From: an uncultured Chryseobacterium sp.
Lineage (GTDB): Bacteria > Bacteroidota > Bacteroidia > Flavobacteriales > Weeksellaceae
Reading direction: 5' to 3'
NCBI GenBank assembly: GCA_913777465.1
Contig: CAJYRQ010000041.1
Span: 1-43,437 of the forward strand
DNA length: 43,437 nucleotides
This document shows, piece after piece, positions 32,650 through 41,966 of this stretch (the stretch's first letter is position 1; each line of letters starts with the position of its first letter). The notes below the pieces were generated by a model that saw nothing but the letters and a program-made list of their open reading frames with translations, was not told the origin of the DNA and did no database searches. A program made the position numbers and the translations under genes.

Positions 32650-34179
32650 ATGAAAAATAAAATATTTAAAATAAGCATAGCAGCATCACTATTTATCGGT
32701 ACAGGACTTATAAATGTAGCCTGTAATACGGAAAACCTGGAAGATGTAAAAAACCTCGGAGCATTCGATACCAATAATTTTTTCAGAAACGAACAGGAGT
32801 GCTTCTTTGCTCTGGTCGGAGTATATGATCCTTTGAGAAAATATGCTGCCGGTTTTGAAAATATGGTAACTTTCTTTAATGCAGGATCGGATGATTTTTA
32901 TGCTGGTGGAGGAAGTGCGACAGACGGTGCCGGAATTCAGGGGTTATCCAACTATCAGCTTAATCCGAACACCATGCCGGCAAGTTATTGGAGAGATTAT
33001 TACCAAGGCATTTCCCGTGCTAATATTTTAATAGAAAAAATTCCGGCAGCCAATATGAGTGATGCCGTAAAAAATAGATTTACAGGAGAAGCCAAAACGC
33101 TGAGAGCTTTATATTATTTTGAATTGATAAGAATGTTTGGCAATATTCCTTTAATTCTTAAAGAAATTAAAGCTACTGACGATTATTACAATATTCCACA
33201 GACCCCAAAGGCCCAGGTATATGCACAGATAGAAGCAGATTTGCTTGCTGCCATTCCGGGACTGCCGATGACGGTTTCAGGAGACCAGAAAGGAAGGCTT
33301 ACGCAGGGAGCTGCAAAGGCATTATTAGGAAAAGTCTATTTATACCAAAACAAAAAAGCCGAGGCAGCTGCACAGTTTGCTGATGTAAACGGTACACCTG
33401 GTACAGCCAGTCAGTATGGATATAAGCTGGTAAGCGATTTTTCAAGTTTATGGATTACAGATAACAAATTTACTACCGAATCCATCATTGAAGTGATGCA
33501 TACCAACAAAGGAAATTCCGACTGGAGTTTCTGGGGTCAGGGAAATGATGAAGGAAACTCCATCAACATCATGGTTGCTCCGAGAGGATACAGTAAAAAA
33601 ACTTCACCGGCGCCGGAGGCACCGGACGTTGTCGCAGGCTGGGCATTTAACCCGATTACGGTTGATCTGTTCAACTTTATGCAGGGAGATCCGAGAATGG
33701 ACGCAACCATTCTGAATGTAAAATCGCTAAAACAGCAGAATAAAGCGGATTATTCACCTGCCTACATGGATTCCGGGTATTTCCTCAATAAATACATGCC
33801 AACCAAAGATGAAGTAACCACATTACCGGGAGCCTCAGAACTTAACTACCGTCAGAATTACATCTATATCAGATTGGCAGATAGCTACCTGATGGAAGCG
33901 GAAGCATTAAACGGCACAGGTTCAAGAGCACAGGCATTATTGGATGCGGTGAGAGCAAGAGTCGGTCTGTCATCGGTTCCGGTTTCCATTCAGGCAATCA
34001 AAGATGAAAGAAGGAGAGAGTTGGCAGGTGAAGGACATCGCTGGTTCGATTTGGTACGATGGGGTGATGCACCTTCAAAATTAGGTTCAAGAGGATTTAT
34101 TGCCGGGAAAAATGAAATTCTCCCAATTCCTTACACCGAACTTACCGGAACTATACTTAAACAAAACCCTGGATACTAA
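32650..34179 (+). CDS. SusD/RagB family outer-membrane lipoprotein
   Basis: A 509-residue lipoprotein from the ATG at 32650, 10 nt after the susC stop. The lipobox is LINVACNTENLED (about residue 24). The body has SusD features: FFALVGVYDPLRKY, a tetratricopeptide-like helical core including KNRFTGEAKTLRALYYFELI, and the C-terminal ERRRELAGEGHRWFDLVRWG. It binds glycan on the cell surface and forms the lid of SusC. An upstream in-frame ATG at 32554 lies inside susC and would remove the signal peptide position, so it was not chosen. Confidence 0.96.
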   Translation: MKNKIFKISIAASLFIGTGLINVACNTENLEDVKNLGAFDTNNFFRNEQECFFALVGVYDPLRKYAAGFENMVTFFNAGSDDFYAGGGSATDGAGIQGLSNYQLNPNTMPASYWRDYYQGISRANILIEKIPAANMSDAVKNRFTGEAKTLRALYYFELIRMFGNIPLILKEIKATDDYYNIPQTPKAQVYAQIEADLLAAIPGLPMTVSGDQKGRLTQGAAKALLGKVYLYQNKKAEAAAQFADVNGTPGTASQYGYKLVSDFSSLWITDNKFTTESIIEVMHTNKGNSDWSFWGQGNDEGNSINIMVAPRGYSKKTSPAPEAPDVVAGWAFNPITVDLFNFMQGDPRMDATILNVKSLKQQNKADYSPAYMDSGYFLNKYMPTKDEVTTLPGASELNYRQNYIYIRLADSYLMEAEALNGTGSRAQALLDAVRARVGLSSVPVSIQAIKDERRRELAGEGHRWFDLVRWGDAPSKLGSRGFIAGKNEILPIPYTELTGTILKQNPGY

Positions 34180-34196
34180 TTTAACCTAAATAAAAG

Positions 34197-35057
34197 ATGA
34201 TAACTAAATATATAAATAAAGGCCTATTATTGAGTTCTGCAATTTTATTTTTTGCAAGCTGTTCCCCTGATACGGTAGATGGAGAAGGCAACGGGCTATC
34301 CCAGGAACCGGTAGACGGATCTTTTAAAGTGGAGAAGACCGCAGAAAACAGATATAGGCTTACAACCAATACCAACAATTATATTACAACAAAATGGAAT
34401 GTTGATGAGGAAGGATTTACCATTGGTAAAAATATCCAGGATATTTTCCTGCCGGATAAGGGTACTTTTGTAATCAGGCATCAGGCCATCGGAAAAGGTG
34501 GTGTGGTAGCCGGTACCGGTACGCAGACAATTACTGTTCCTGCAGATGATCCTGTAGCCGGAAACATTATTCAAGGAGGAAGATTTGATTTTCCGGAAGA
34601 TGTCGCCAAATGGTCTATACACAAAATAAGTGCTTCAGGAGCCCAATGGATATTGGGTAATGGTACCGGAGTAGCTACCATTGTGGCTAACGGCGGAGGG
34701 CAGCAGGCTATTTATCAGGCTGTGAATGTTGTTGCCGGCCAGAAATATTCTATTGATCTTGTAGCGTCCTCCAATACTGCTTTGGAAGATACTTGGTTTG
34801 AAGTTTATATGTTAAACAGTATTCCGCCGGATGGGCAGGATGTAAGCGGTACCATTTACAGAAACATCAATACCTGGGACGGTTGCGGAAAATCTTCTTT
34901 TGCTGGAAGGGTTTCCTCAATAGGCTGTAACGGGGATAAAAATGGAGGTATTTATACAGCCACAGCAACGGGAACTGTTTATTTGGTCATCAAATGTGGT
35001 GGAAAAACGGTAAATGCTTTAAGTATTGATAAAGTTGAACTGAGAAAAACAACTTAA
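34197..35057 (+). CDS. Surface glycan-binding lipoprotein of the PUL
   Basis: A 286-residue lipoprotein; the lipobox cysteine is C22 in LFFASCSPDTVDGEG, followed by acidic residues that fit a surface export signal. Residues of about 35-110 look like a PKD-like domain, and 125-286 look like a carbohydrate-binding beta-sandwich (NIIQGGRFDFPEDVAKW and a terminal LSIDKVELRK, as in CBM4/CBM9-type modules). Its place right after susD (17 nt) is where SusE/SusF or surface glycan-binding proteins occur. It probably captures the beta-glucan. No catalytic motif is seen. Confidence 0.82.
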   Translation: MITKYINKGLLLSSAILFFASCSPDTVDGEGNGLSQEPVDGSFKVEKTAENRYRLTTNTNNYITTKWNVDEEGFTIGKNIQDIFLPDKGTFVIRHQAIGKGGVVAGTGTQTITVPADDPVAGNIIQGGRFDFPEDVAKWSIHKISASGAQWILGNGTGVATIVANGGGQQAIYQAVNVVAGQKYSIDLVASSNTALEDTWFEVYMLNSIPPDGQDVSGTIYRNINTWDGCGKSSFAGRVSSIGCNGDKNGGIYTATATGTVYLVIKCGGKTVNALSIDKVELRKTT

Positions 35058-35078
35058 TTCAAAACACTCAAATTTGAT

Positions 35079-36548
35079 ATGAAATCACAACATTCATATA
35101 GTTTCGTACTTAGAAGTGCTGCACTCTGCGGTGTAGCGCTTCTTTCTTTTTTAAGCTGCAGCAGCACCTCTTCGGATCTGGCCAGCAATGGCGACAATTC
35201 GGGGAACGGCAACGGTGGGAGTACAACCGGCGATCCCGTACAGATGTGGCTGACGAAAGGAGACCAGTCGGTGAAACTACAGCAGCAGGGCACGGCTTAT
35301 TTTTCCGGAACTTCAGGCACCGGAACAACCATCGCAATCGATCCGGCACAGGTTTTCCAGACCGTTGACGGTTTCGGGTATACCCTTACCGGAGGAAGTG
35401 TCCAGGTAATCAACCAGCTGAGTGCTGCCAAAAAGCAGGAATTGCTGAATGACCTTTTCAGCAGCTCGGGAATCGGCATCAGTTACCTGAGGATCAGTAT
35501 CGGTGCTTCGGATCTGAACAGCGAAGTATTTTCCTATGATGACATGCCTCCCGGACAGACCGATCCTACGTTGTCGCAATTCAGCCTCACCAAAGACCAG
35601 GCGGTCATCCAGATGCTGAAAGATATTCTGGCCATCAATCCGAATATTAAAATCCTTGCCACTCCATGGTCGCCACCGGCCTGGATGAAAGACAACGGCA
35701 ATACCATGGGCGGAAGCTTAAAACCGGAATATTACGGCACTTATGCCCAGTATTTCGTAAAATACATTCAGGCCATGCAGGCGCAGGGAATTAAGATTGA
35801 TGCCATCACGCCGCAGAATGAGCCTTTGCATCCCGGAAACAACCCGAGCATGTACATGACTGCGGGAAATCAGACGACTTTCATCAAAGCGAATTTAGGT
35901 CCTGCTTTTCAGGCAGCCAATATCACTACGAAGATTATTGCCTACGATCATAATTGTGACAATCCGGCTTATCCGCTGGCGGTTTTAAATGATCCGGCAG
36001 CAAATCCTTATGTGGACGGATCGGCTTTCCATCTTTATGCAGGAAATATCTCGGCTTTGGGTACGGTGCATGATTTGTTCCCGAACAAAAATGTTTATTT
36101 TACGGAACAGTGGACGAGCTCTACCGGAAATTTCTCGGGAGATTTGGATTGGCACGTAAAAAACATTATTATTGGTTCCATGAGAAACTGGAGCAGAACT
36201 GCATTGGAGTGGAATGTGGCGAATGATGCGTCTTTCGGCCCTCATACACCGGGCGGCTGTACGCAGTGTAAAGGAGCCGTCACCATAAATGGAAGCAGCA
36301 GCTACGAAAAAAACGTAGCCTATTACATCATCGCCCATGCATCCAAATTTGTTCCGGCAAACTCACAGAGGATTGCCTCAACCGAAGGTGACAACCTGTC
36401 AACGGTAGCTTTTAAAACACCGGCAGGAAAAACGGTTCTGATTGTTCAGAACAGCAATTCTTCGGACAAAGCATTCCAGATTAAGTACAATCAGAAAACA
36501 GCCTCCGTAACGATTCCGGGAATTTCAACGGCCACCTATATTTTTTAA
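35079..36548 (+). CDS. GH30 glycoside hydrolase, lipoprotein (probable beta-1,6-glucanase)
   Basis: A 489-residue lipoprotein (C27 in LLSFLSCSST) with a Ser/Asn/Gly-rich linker (about 28-55). The TIM-barrel catalytic residues are the acid/base E248 in ITPQNEPLHP and the nucleophile E343 in YFTEQW; WSPPAWMK (197-204) is a GH30 hallmark. The C-terminal part is the side beta-domain. In beta-glucan PULs GH30 members usually cleave beta-1,6 linkages; glucosylceramidase-like specificity is an alternative. It lies 21 nt after the binding-protein gene. Lipid anchoring suggests that it works at the outer membrane. Confidence 0.9.
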   Translation: MKSQHSYSFVLRSAALCGVALLSFLSCSSTSSDLASNGDNSGNGNGGSTTGDPVQMWLTKGDQSVKLQQQGTAYFSGTSGTGTTIAIDPAQVFQTVDGFGYTLTGGSVQVINQLSAAKKQELLNDLFSSSGIGISYLRISIGASDLNSEVFSYDDMPPGQTDPTLSQFSLTKDQAVIQMLKDILAINPNIKILATPWSPPAWMKDNGNTMGGSLKPEYYGTYAQYFVKYIQAMQAQGIKIDAITPQNEPLHPGNNPSMYMTAGNQTTFIKANLGPAFQAANITTKIIAYDHNCDNPAYPLAVLNDPAANPYVDGSAFHLYAGNISALGTVHDLFPNKNVYFTEQWTSSTGNFSGDLDWHVKNIIIGSMRNWSRTALEWNVANDASFGPHTPGGCTQCKGAVTINGSSSYEKNVAYYIIAHASKFVPANSQRIASTEGDNLSTVAFKTPAGKTVLIVQNSNSSDKAFQIKYNQKTASVTIPGISTATYIF

Positions 36549-36556
36549 TTTTAATT

Positions 36557-38779
36557 ATGAAGAGAGTTTATTTCATATTGGCAATTGCAGCATTCAGTTT
36601 CAATGCATTCGGACAAAAGACCACTGATCAGAAAGTGGCCGATATCTTGTCGAAAATGACGCTGGAGGAAAAGGTAGGCCAGCTGGTTCAGTACAGTGGA
36701 TTTGAATATGCCACCGGCCCTCAGAATTCCAATTCCGCAAATGTTTTAAATGAAATAAAGCAGGGCAAAGTTGGCTCCATGCTTAATGTGGCGGGAGCAG
36801 CGGAAACCCGGAAATTTCAGGAACTGGCTTTACAGTCGAGGCTGAAAATTCCTTTGCTGTTTGGCCAGGATGTCATTCATGGTTACAGAACAACTTTTCC
36901 GGTGAATCTGGGACAGGCGGCAAGCTGGGATTTAAAATTGATAGAGAAATCAGAAAGGATTGCAGCCACCGAAGCCTCGGCTTATGGCATTCACTGGACT
37001 TTTGCACCGATGGTCGACATCGCCCGAGATCCGAGATGGGGCAGGGTAATGGAAGGTTCCGGAGAGGATACTTATCTGGGAACGCAGATCGGCCTGGCAA
37101 GGATCAGAGGATTCCAGGGAAAAGGCCTTGGAAATCTTGATGCGATCATGGCCTGTGCCAAGCATTTTGCAGCCTATGGAGCAGCGGTTGGCGGAAGAGA
37201 CTACAATTCCGTGGATATGAGTCTGAGACAACTGAACGAAACCTACCATCCGCCTTTTAAAGCCGCCGCTGAAGCGGGAGTTGCCACTTTTATGAATTCT
37301 TTTAACGACATCAACGGGATTCCGGCAACAGCCAACCGCTATATCTTAAGAGATTTGTTAAAAGGGAAATGGAACTATAAAGGTTTTGTCGTATCAGATT
37401 GGGGAAGCATTGGTGAAATGGTGCCTCACGGCTATGCAAAAGACAATAAAGAAGCCGCGGAAAAAGCCATCACTGCCGGCAGTGATATGGATATGGAAAG
37501 TCGGGCTTATATGACTGAACTTCCCAAACTGGTTCAGGAAGGAAAAGTAGATCCGAAGCTGATTGATGATGCCGCCAGAAGAATTTTAATTAAAAAATTC
37601 GAAATGGGATTATTTGATGATCCTTACCGGTTCAGCAGCGAAAAAAGGCAGCAGGAACAGACCAATAATCAGGAGAACAGGAAATTCGGAAGGGAGTTCG
37701 GATCCAAAAGCATCGTTCTCCTTAAAAATCAGAATCAGGTTTTGCCTCTTTCAAAATCAACAAAAACAGTTGCGCTGATCGGTCCTTTTGGCAAAGAAAC
37801 TTCCGCCAACCATGGTTTCTGGTCGGTTGCTTTTAAAGATGATAATCAGAGGATCATAACGCAGTTCGACGGAATTAAAAATCAGCTGGATAAAAACTCC
37901 ACTTTATTGTATGCGAAAGGCTGCAATGTTGACGATCAGGACCGTTCGATGTTCACCGAAGCAGTGGAAACGGCAAAGAAAGCGGATGTTGTCATTATGA
38001 CTTTGGGAGAAGGCCATGCGATGAGCGGTGAGGCGAAAAGCAGGAGCAATATTCATTTCTCAGGTGTTCAGGAAGAACTTTTAAAAGAGATTGCCAAAAC
38101 CGGAAAACCTGTGGTTTTGATGATCAATGCCGGAAGGCCTTTGGTTTTTGATTGGGCGGCCGATCATATTCCAACCATTCTTTATACCTGGTGGCTGGGA
38201 ACGGAAGCCGGGAACTCCATTGCCGACGTTCTTTTCGGAACAGTGAATCCTGGCGGAAAACTGCCGATGACTTTCCCGAGAACGGAAGGGCAGATCCCGG
38301 TGTATTACAATCATTACAACACAGGAAGACCCGCGAAAAACAATACCGACAGGAACTATGTTTCAGCTTATATCGATCTTGATAACGATCCTAAATTCCC
38401 GTTCGGCTATGGTTTGAGCTATACTCAATTTAAATATGCTGATATGAACCTCAGTTTGGAAAGCCTTAAAGGAAACCAGACTTTGAAAATCAGCGTCAAT
38501 GTTTCCAATGCCGGAAATTACGATGGGGAAGAGGTCGTGCAGCTTTACATCAGGGATCTTGTCGGAAAAGTGGTAAGGCCGGTAAAAGAACTGAAAGGCT
38601 TTGAAAAAGTTTTCATTAAAAAAGGGGAAAGCAAAACCGTCACTTTTACTTTAACCCCGGAGAACCTGAAATTCTACGACGACCAGCTGAACTACGATTG
38701 GGAAGCAGGCGGATTCGACATCATGATCGGAACCGATTCTCAAAATGTTCAGACAAAAAGAATCAATTGGTTAAAATAA
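36557..38779 (+). CDS. bglX: GH3 beta-glucosidase (BglX-like)
   Basis: A 740-residue glycoside hydrolase family 3 protein with a signal peptide (MKRVYFILAIAAFSFNAFGQ), so it is periplasmic or secreted. The nucleophile is D281 in GFVVSDWGSIGEM. The order is the GH3 TIM-barrel (about 25-360), the alpha/beta sandwich (about 380-600; general acid probably in the GEGHAMSGEAKSRS region) and a C-terminal fibronectin-III-like domain (about 640-735). It releases glucose from non-reducing ends of beta-1,3/1,6-oligoglucosides. It begins 8 nt after the GH30 gene, so the two are translated from one mRNA. Confidence 0.94.
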   Translation: MKRVYFILAIAAFSFNAFGQKTTDQKVADILSKMTLEEKVGQLVQYSGFEYATGPQNSNSANVLNEIKQGKVGSMLNVAGAAETRKFQELALQSRLKIPLLFGQDVIHGYRTTFPVNLGQAASWDLKLIEKSERIAATEASAYGIHWTFAPMVDIARDPRWGRVMEGSGEDTYLGTQIGLARIRGFQGKGLGNLDAIMACAKHFAAYGAAVGGRDYNSVDMSLRQLNETYHPPFKAAAEAGVATFMNSFNDINGIPATANRYILRDLLKGKWNYKGFVVSDWGSIGEMVPHGYAKDNKEAAEKAITAGSDMDMESRAYMTELPKLVQEGKVDPKLIDDAARRILIKKFEMGLFDDPYRFSSEKRQQEQTNNQENRKFGREFGSKSIVLLKNQNQVLPLSKSTKTVALIGPFGKETSANHGFWSVAFKDDNQRIITQFDGIKNQLDKNSTLLYAKGCNVDDQDRSMFTEAVETAKKADVVIMTLGEGHAMSGEAKSRSNIHFSGVQEELLKEIAKTGKPVVLMINAGRPLVFDWAADHIPTILYTWWLGTEAGNSIADVLFGTVNPGGKLPMTFPRTEGQIPVYYNHYNTGRPAKNNTDRNYVSAYIDLDNDPKFPFGYGLSYTQFKYADMNLSLESLKGNQTLKISVNVSNAGNYDGEEVVQLYIRDLVGKVVRPVKELKGFEKVFIKKGESKTVTFTLTPENLKFYDDQLNYDWEAGGFDIMIGTDSQNVQTKRINWLK

Positions 38780-38798
38780 ATACAGATTTTACTTACTG

Positions 38799-38823
38799 AA
38801 AGCGGGATGAAACCCGCTTTTGG
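38799..38823 (+). terminator. Hairpin between GH3 and GH16 genes
   Basis: An 8-bp GC-rich stem (AAAGCGGG 38799-38806, CCCGCTTT 38813-38820), a 6-nt loop, and only four T's. It looks like a partial terminator or 3'-end stabiliser inside the PUL, so the two downstream genes may be expressed at a lower level. Confidence 0.6.
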
Positions 38824-38866
38824 CGGCAGAAGACTTAATTTTGAATTTTAAATCCTGAACTTAATT

Positions 38867-39670
38867 ATGAAACTCCAACCGGCTATCCATCTCGTTATCG
38901 GCGGATTGTTCCTGCTTTCGGTTGCAGGCTGTGCCACAACCAGACCCGATAAAAGCAGAACGCTGATCTGGAGCGATGAATTTAATAATAAAGGATTGCC
39001 CGATTCATCCAAATGGAATTACGATACCGGCGGCAGCGGATTCGGCAACGAGGAAGCTCAGTTTTATACCAAAGACCGTTTGGAAAATGCCCGGGTTGAA
39101 AACGGGAAACTGGTTATTGAAGCCCGAAAGGAGGATCGTGAAGACAAGAAATATACTTCTGCCAGATTGTTGACCAAAGGGAAGTTTTCTTTCCAATACG
39201 GAACAGTGGAAGTGCGGGCAAAACTCCCAAAAGGGCGCGGAACATGGCCTGCGATTTGGATGATGAGCGAGGATATGAAAAAATGGCCGGATGACGGCGA
39301 ACTGGATATCATGGAGCACGTCGGTTATCATCAGGGATACATCCATGCTTCGGTACATACCAAAAAGTATAACCATATCATGCAGACCCAGAAAACCGAT
39401 ACGCTGTTTGTACAGGATGCAAGCGAAAAGTTTCATGTCTATAAAGCGGACTGGTCACCTGAAAAAATTGAGGTTTATGTGGATAATAAGAAGTTTTTCA
39501 CTTATGAAAACAAAGAGAAAACTACTGGAGCGTGGCCTTTCGATAAGCCCTATTTTATCATCCTGAATCTGGCCATCGGAGGATTCTGGGGTGGAAAAGA
39601 AGGTATTGATGACACGATTTTCCCTCAGAAATTTGAAATCGATTATGTAAGAGTCTATCAGAATAAATAA
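38867..39670 (+). CDS. GH16 endo-beta-1,3-glucanase (laminarinase-like), lipoprotein
   Basis: A 267-residue lipoprotein (C22 in SVAGCATTRPD). The catalytic motif is GELDIMEHVG, with nucleophile E145, D147 and acid/base E150 (the ExDxxE form with the extra residue typical of laminarinases). Aromatic residues around it (TWPAIWMM, WPDDGELD) fit beta-1,3-glucan binding. The residues after the cysteine are not acidic, so the usual Bacteroidota surface-export signal is weak; the enzyme may face the periplasm instead. It hydrolyses the beta-1,3 backbone internally. Confidence 0.93.
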   Translation: MKLQPAIHLVIGGLFLLSVAGCATTRPDKSRTLIWSDEFNNKGLPDSSKWNYDTGGSGFGNEEAQFYTKDRLENARVENGKLVIEARKEDREDKKYTSARLLTKGKFSFQYGTVEVRAKLPKGRGTWPAIWMMSEDMKKWPDDGELDIMEHVGYHQGYIHASVHTKKYNHIMQTQKTDTLFVQDASEKFHVYKADWSPEKIEVYVDNKKFFTYENKEKTTGAWPFDKPYFIILNLAIGGFWGGKEGIDDTIFPQKFEIDYVRVYQNK

Positions 39671-39736
39671 TTAAATATTGCAAAAAATGATCTTCCCTAC
39701 CAGGGTGGTCAAGTTATAAAAATAAGAAATGATATA

Positions 39737-41176
39737 ATGAAGAGATTAGTTGTAAGCTGCTTTGTCATCGGAATGCTCTCCAATGTCCAGGCTCAGAATT
39801 ATTGGAAAAAGAATGCCGGAAAAACTGCAAAACTTATTGTTACGAATGCTAAAGCCAATGAAAAAATGGCCGATAAAGGCATGTTGAAATTTGAAAAGAT
39901 GGATCAGCCGAAAGAAACGGATGCCTGCATCTTTGTGGATCCGGATTTTAAATATCAGAAGCTGATTGGCATCGGCGGGGCGATTACCGACGCTTCTGCG
40001 GAAACGTTTTATAAAATGCCCAAGGCAAAGCAGAAGGAAATTATCGAAGCTTACTATGGTAAAAACGGTTTGGGCTATACCGTAGTCCGTACCAATATGA
40101 ATTCCTGCGACTTTTCCAGCGATTCCTATACGTATGTTCAGGAAAATGATAAATCATTAAAATCCTTTGATGTGGCTCATGACGAACAGTATAAAATCCC
40201 GATGATTAAAGAAGCTCAGAAATCAATCGGTAAGGATTTTACCTTTTATTTTTCACCCTGGAGCCCGCCGGCCTGGATGAAGTCCAACAAAAGCATGCTG
40301 AAAGGGGGAAGGCTGGAAAATACTTTTTATCAGACCTGGGCCGATTATTATATTAAATTCATTAAAGAATACGAAAAAAGAGGCATCAATGTCTGGGGAC
40401 TGACGGTTCAGAATGAGCCGATGGCTACCCAGACCTGGGAATCCTGCATTTACACGGCCCAGGAAGAAGGAGAGTTCCTGAAAAATAATTTAGGTCCAAC
40501 ACTTTGGAAAAACGGTTTCAAGGATAAAAAAGTAATGATCTGGGATCATAACCGTGACCTTATTTACCAAAGAGCAACCACCACCCTGAATGATCCGGAA
40601 ACTTCAAAGTACGCTGCCGGAATCGGTTATCACTGGTACGAAACCTGGAACAACAAAACCCAGCTTTTCGATAATCTTTCGGAAACCCAAAGAGCTTTCC
40701 CGGACAAGTTCCTGGCTTTTACCGAAGGCTGCAAGGAACAGTTCGACCTGTCTAAAATTTACGACGTTAAACTGGGCGAGCTGTACGGAAGAAACATGCT
40801 GAACGACTTCAATAAAGGGACAGCTCTGTGGACAGACTGGAACGTTCTGCTTGATGAGACCGGCGGACCGAACCACGTGGGGAATTTCTGCTTTGCCCCA
40901 ATCATTGCCGATACGAAAACCGGCGAAGTTCATTATACCTACGAATATTATTACGTCGGCCATGTTTCCAAATTCATCAAGCCTGATGCAGTGAGAATCG
41001 GAAGCTCGTCAAACAGGGTAGCTTTGACTTCCACTACGTTTATGAACCAGAACGGGCAATTGGTTACCGTCATCATGAACGATTCGGATAACGATATCGA
41101 TACCAATCTGTGGATCGAAGGGATGGCAGCAAAATTAAATGCACCGGCCCATTCGATACAGACGGTGATTTTATAA
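39737..41176 (+). CDS. GH30 glycoside hydrolase, secreted (second copy)
   Basis: A 479-residue GH30 enzyme with a cleavable signal peptide (MKRLVVSCFVIGMLSNVQAQ) and no lipobox. The acid/base is E227 in TVQNEPM, the nucleophile E330 in AFTEGC; WSPPAWMKSN (175-184) is shared with the other GH30. The C-terminal beta-domain follows. The two GH30 proteins are diverged and differ in anchoring, so they probably act on different linkages or at different sites (outer surface versus periplasm). This is the last gene of the PUL, followed by a terminator. Confidence 0.92.
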   Translation: MKRLVVSCFVIGMLSNVQAQNYWKKNAGKTAKLIVTNAKANEKMADKGMLKFEKMDQPKETDACIFVDPDFKYQKLIGIGGAITDASAETFYKMPKAKQKEIIEAYYGKNGLGYTVVRTNMNSCDFSSDSYTYVQENDKSLKSFDVAHDEQYKIPMIKEAQKSIGKDFTFYFSPWSPPAWMKSNKSMLKGGRLENTFYQTWADYYIKFIKEYEKRGINVWGLTVQNEPMATQTWESCIYTAQEEGEFLKNNLGPTLWKNGFKDKKVMIWDHNRDLIYQRATTTLNDPETSKYAAGIGYHWYETWNNKTQLFDNLSETQRAFPDKFLAFTEGCKEQFDLSKIYDVKLGELYGRNMLNDFNKGTALWTDWNVLLDETGGPNHVGNFCFAPIIADTKTGEVHYTYEYYYVGHVSKFIKPDAVRIGSSSNRVALTSTTFMNQNGQLVTVIMNDSDNDIDTNLWIEGMAAKLNAPAHSIQTVIL

Positions 41177-41208
41177 GAACACTTCATGTTAACATTTATT
41201 TTTTAACG

Positions 41209-41241
41209 GTCGGCGGAAACCTGGTTTCCGCTGATTTTTTT
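41209..41241 (+). terminator. Terminator at the end of the PUL
   Basis: The stem centres on GCGGAAACC (41213-41221) and GGTTTCCGC (41223-41231) and can extend outwards with G-T pairs; ATTTTTTT follows. It lies 33 nt after the last GH30 stop codon. Confidence 0.8.
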
Positions 41242-41287
41242 ATGCGTCATAATAAAGCTCAATGCTCAGATTACCTTTTTTGTCACA

Positions 41288-41891
41288 TCATCTGATCCAG
41301 AACAAATTCCCATTGTCGTCCTCAACCATAAGCCAATCATTTTTAATCTTTTTGGGATAGTAAAAATAATCTTCATTGGCAATAAATATCTTCGATGAAT
41401 CCTCAGGTCCGGCATGCAGCGGATTTTTTGACTGATCAAAGCCTAACAGAGAAGACGTGCATTATATACTCGGGAACCGTCTTAAACTTAAAATTCCGGT
41501 CGGAAACTTTTATGTACTTTGCTAATTTTTTTTCCTTATCAACAATCACTTTATAAAAATTGCCTTTTTTCCCTGTCAATTCAAATGCAATCAGGACATC
41601 TTCCGGCTTCAAAATGAATGGGTCAAGCGCCGCCAGGCCGGTATAATCATCCAGCAGAAAAGTTTTCCAGACCGATGAATCCTCGTTATAAAGAATGATG
41701 GTTCCGCTGTTCTTTTTTTCCAGGACAACAAATCCGGTATTGACAGGAGCATCCTGTTTCCTGATTTCCCTATTTTTCCGGATTGCATAAGGCATTGTCT
41801 GCTTGTTATAAACTTGTGGAATATCATTTTTCCTGTTACAGCCAAAAGTAACGATTACAAAAAAGAAAAGGGCAACATGATTTTTTTTTAT
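41288..41891 (-). pseudogene. Decayed lipoprotein gene (no start codon, frameshift)
   Basis: In one minus-strand frame, codons from 41891 read IKKNHVALFFFVIVTFGC and then NRKNDIPQVYNK, a clear lipoprotein signal with lipobox cysteine. The first codon is ATA where ATG is expected, and an in-frame stop lies two codons upstream. The frame stops at 41436 after HVFSVRL. The +1 frame then continues as coding-like sequence (GFDQSKNPLHAGPEDSSKIF, later NDWLMVEDDNGNLFWIR) to a stop at 41288, so a frameshift lies near 41438-41455. Together the two parts make about 200 residues. An internal ATG at 41795 would give a 119-residue product without its signal. The family is unknown to me. A sequencing error could explain the frameshift but not easily both defects. 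Confidence 0.65.
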
Positions 41892-41910
41892 CTTTTAAAT
41901 AAGGGCCATA

Positions 41911-41940
41911 AAAAAACCAAAGCAGATTATACTTTGGTTT
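41911..41940 (-). terminator. Terminator of fabI
   Basis: A perfect 9-bp stem (AAACCAAAG 41914-41922, CTTTGGTTT 41932-41940) with a 9-nt loop; on the minus strand it ends in TTTTTTTAT. It lies 26 nt after the fabI stop codon. Confidence 0.85.
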
Positions 41941-41966
41941 ATATTGCTAATAAATGATTTCTAAAA

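Noticed and set aside
41436-41795. A normal 119-residue gene starting at the ATG at 41795
   Set aside because: The same frame continues upstream through a lipoprotein signal, so the ATG is internal; the gene is better read as decayed.
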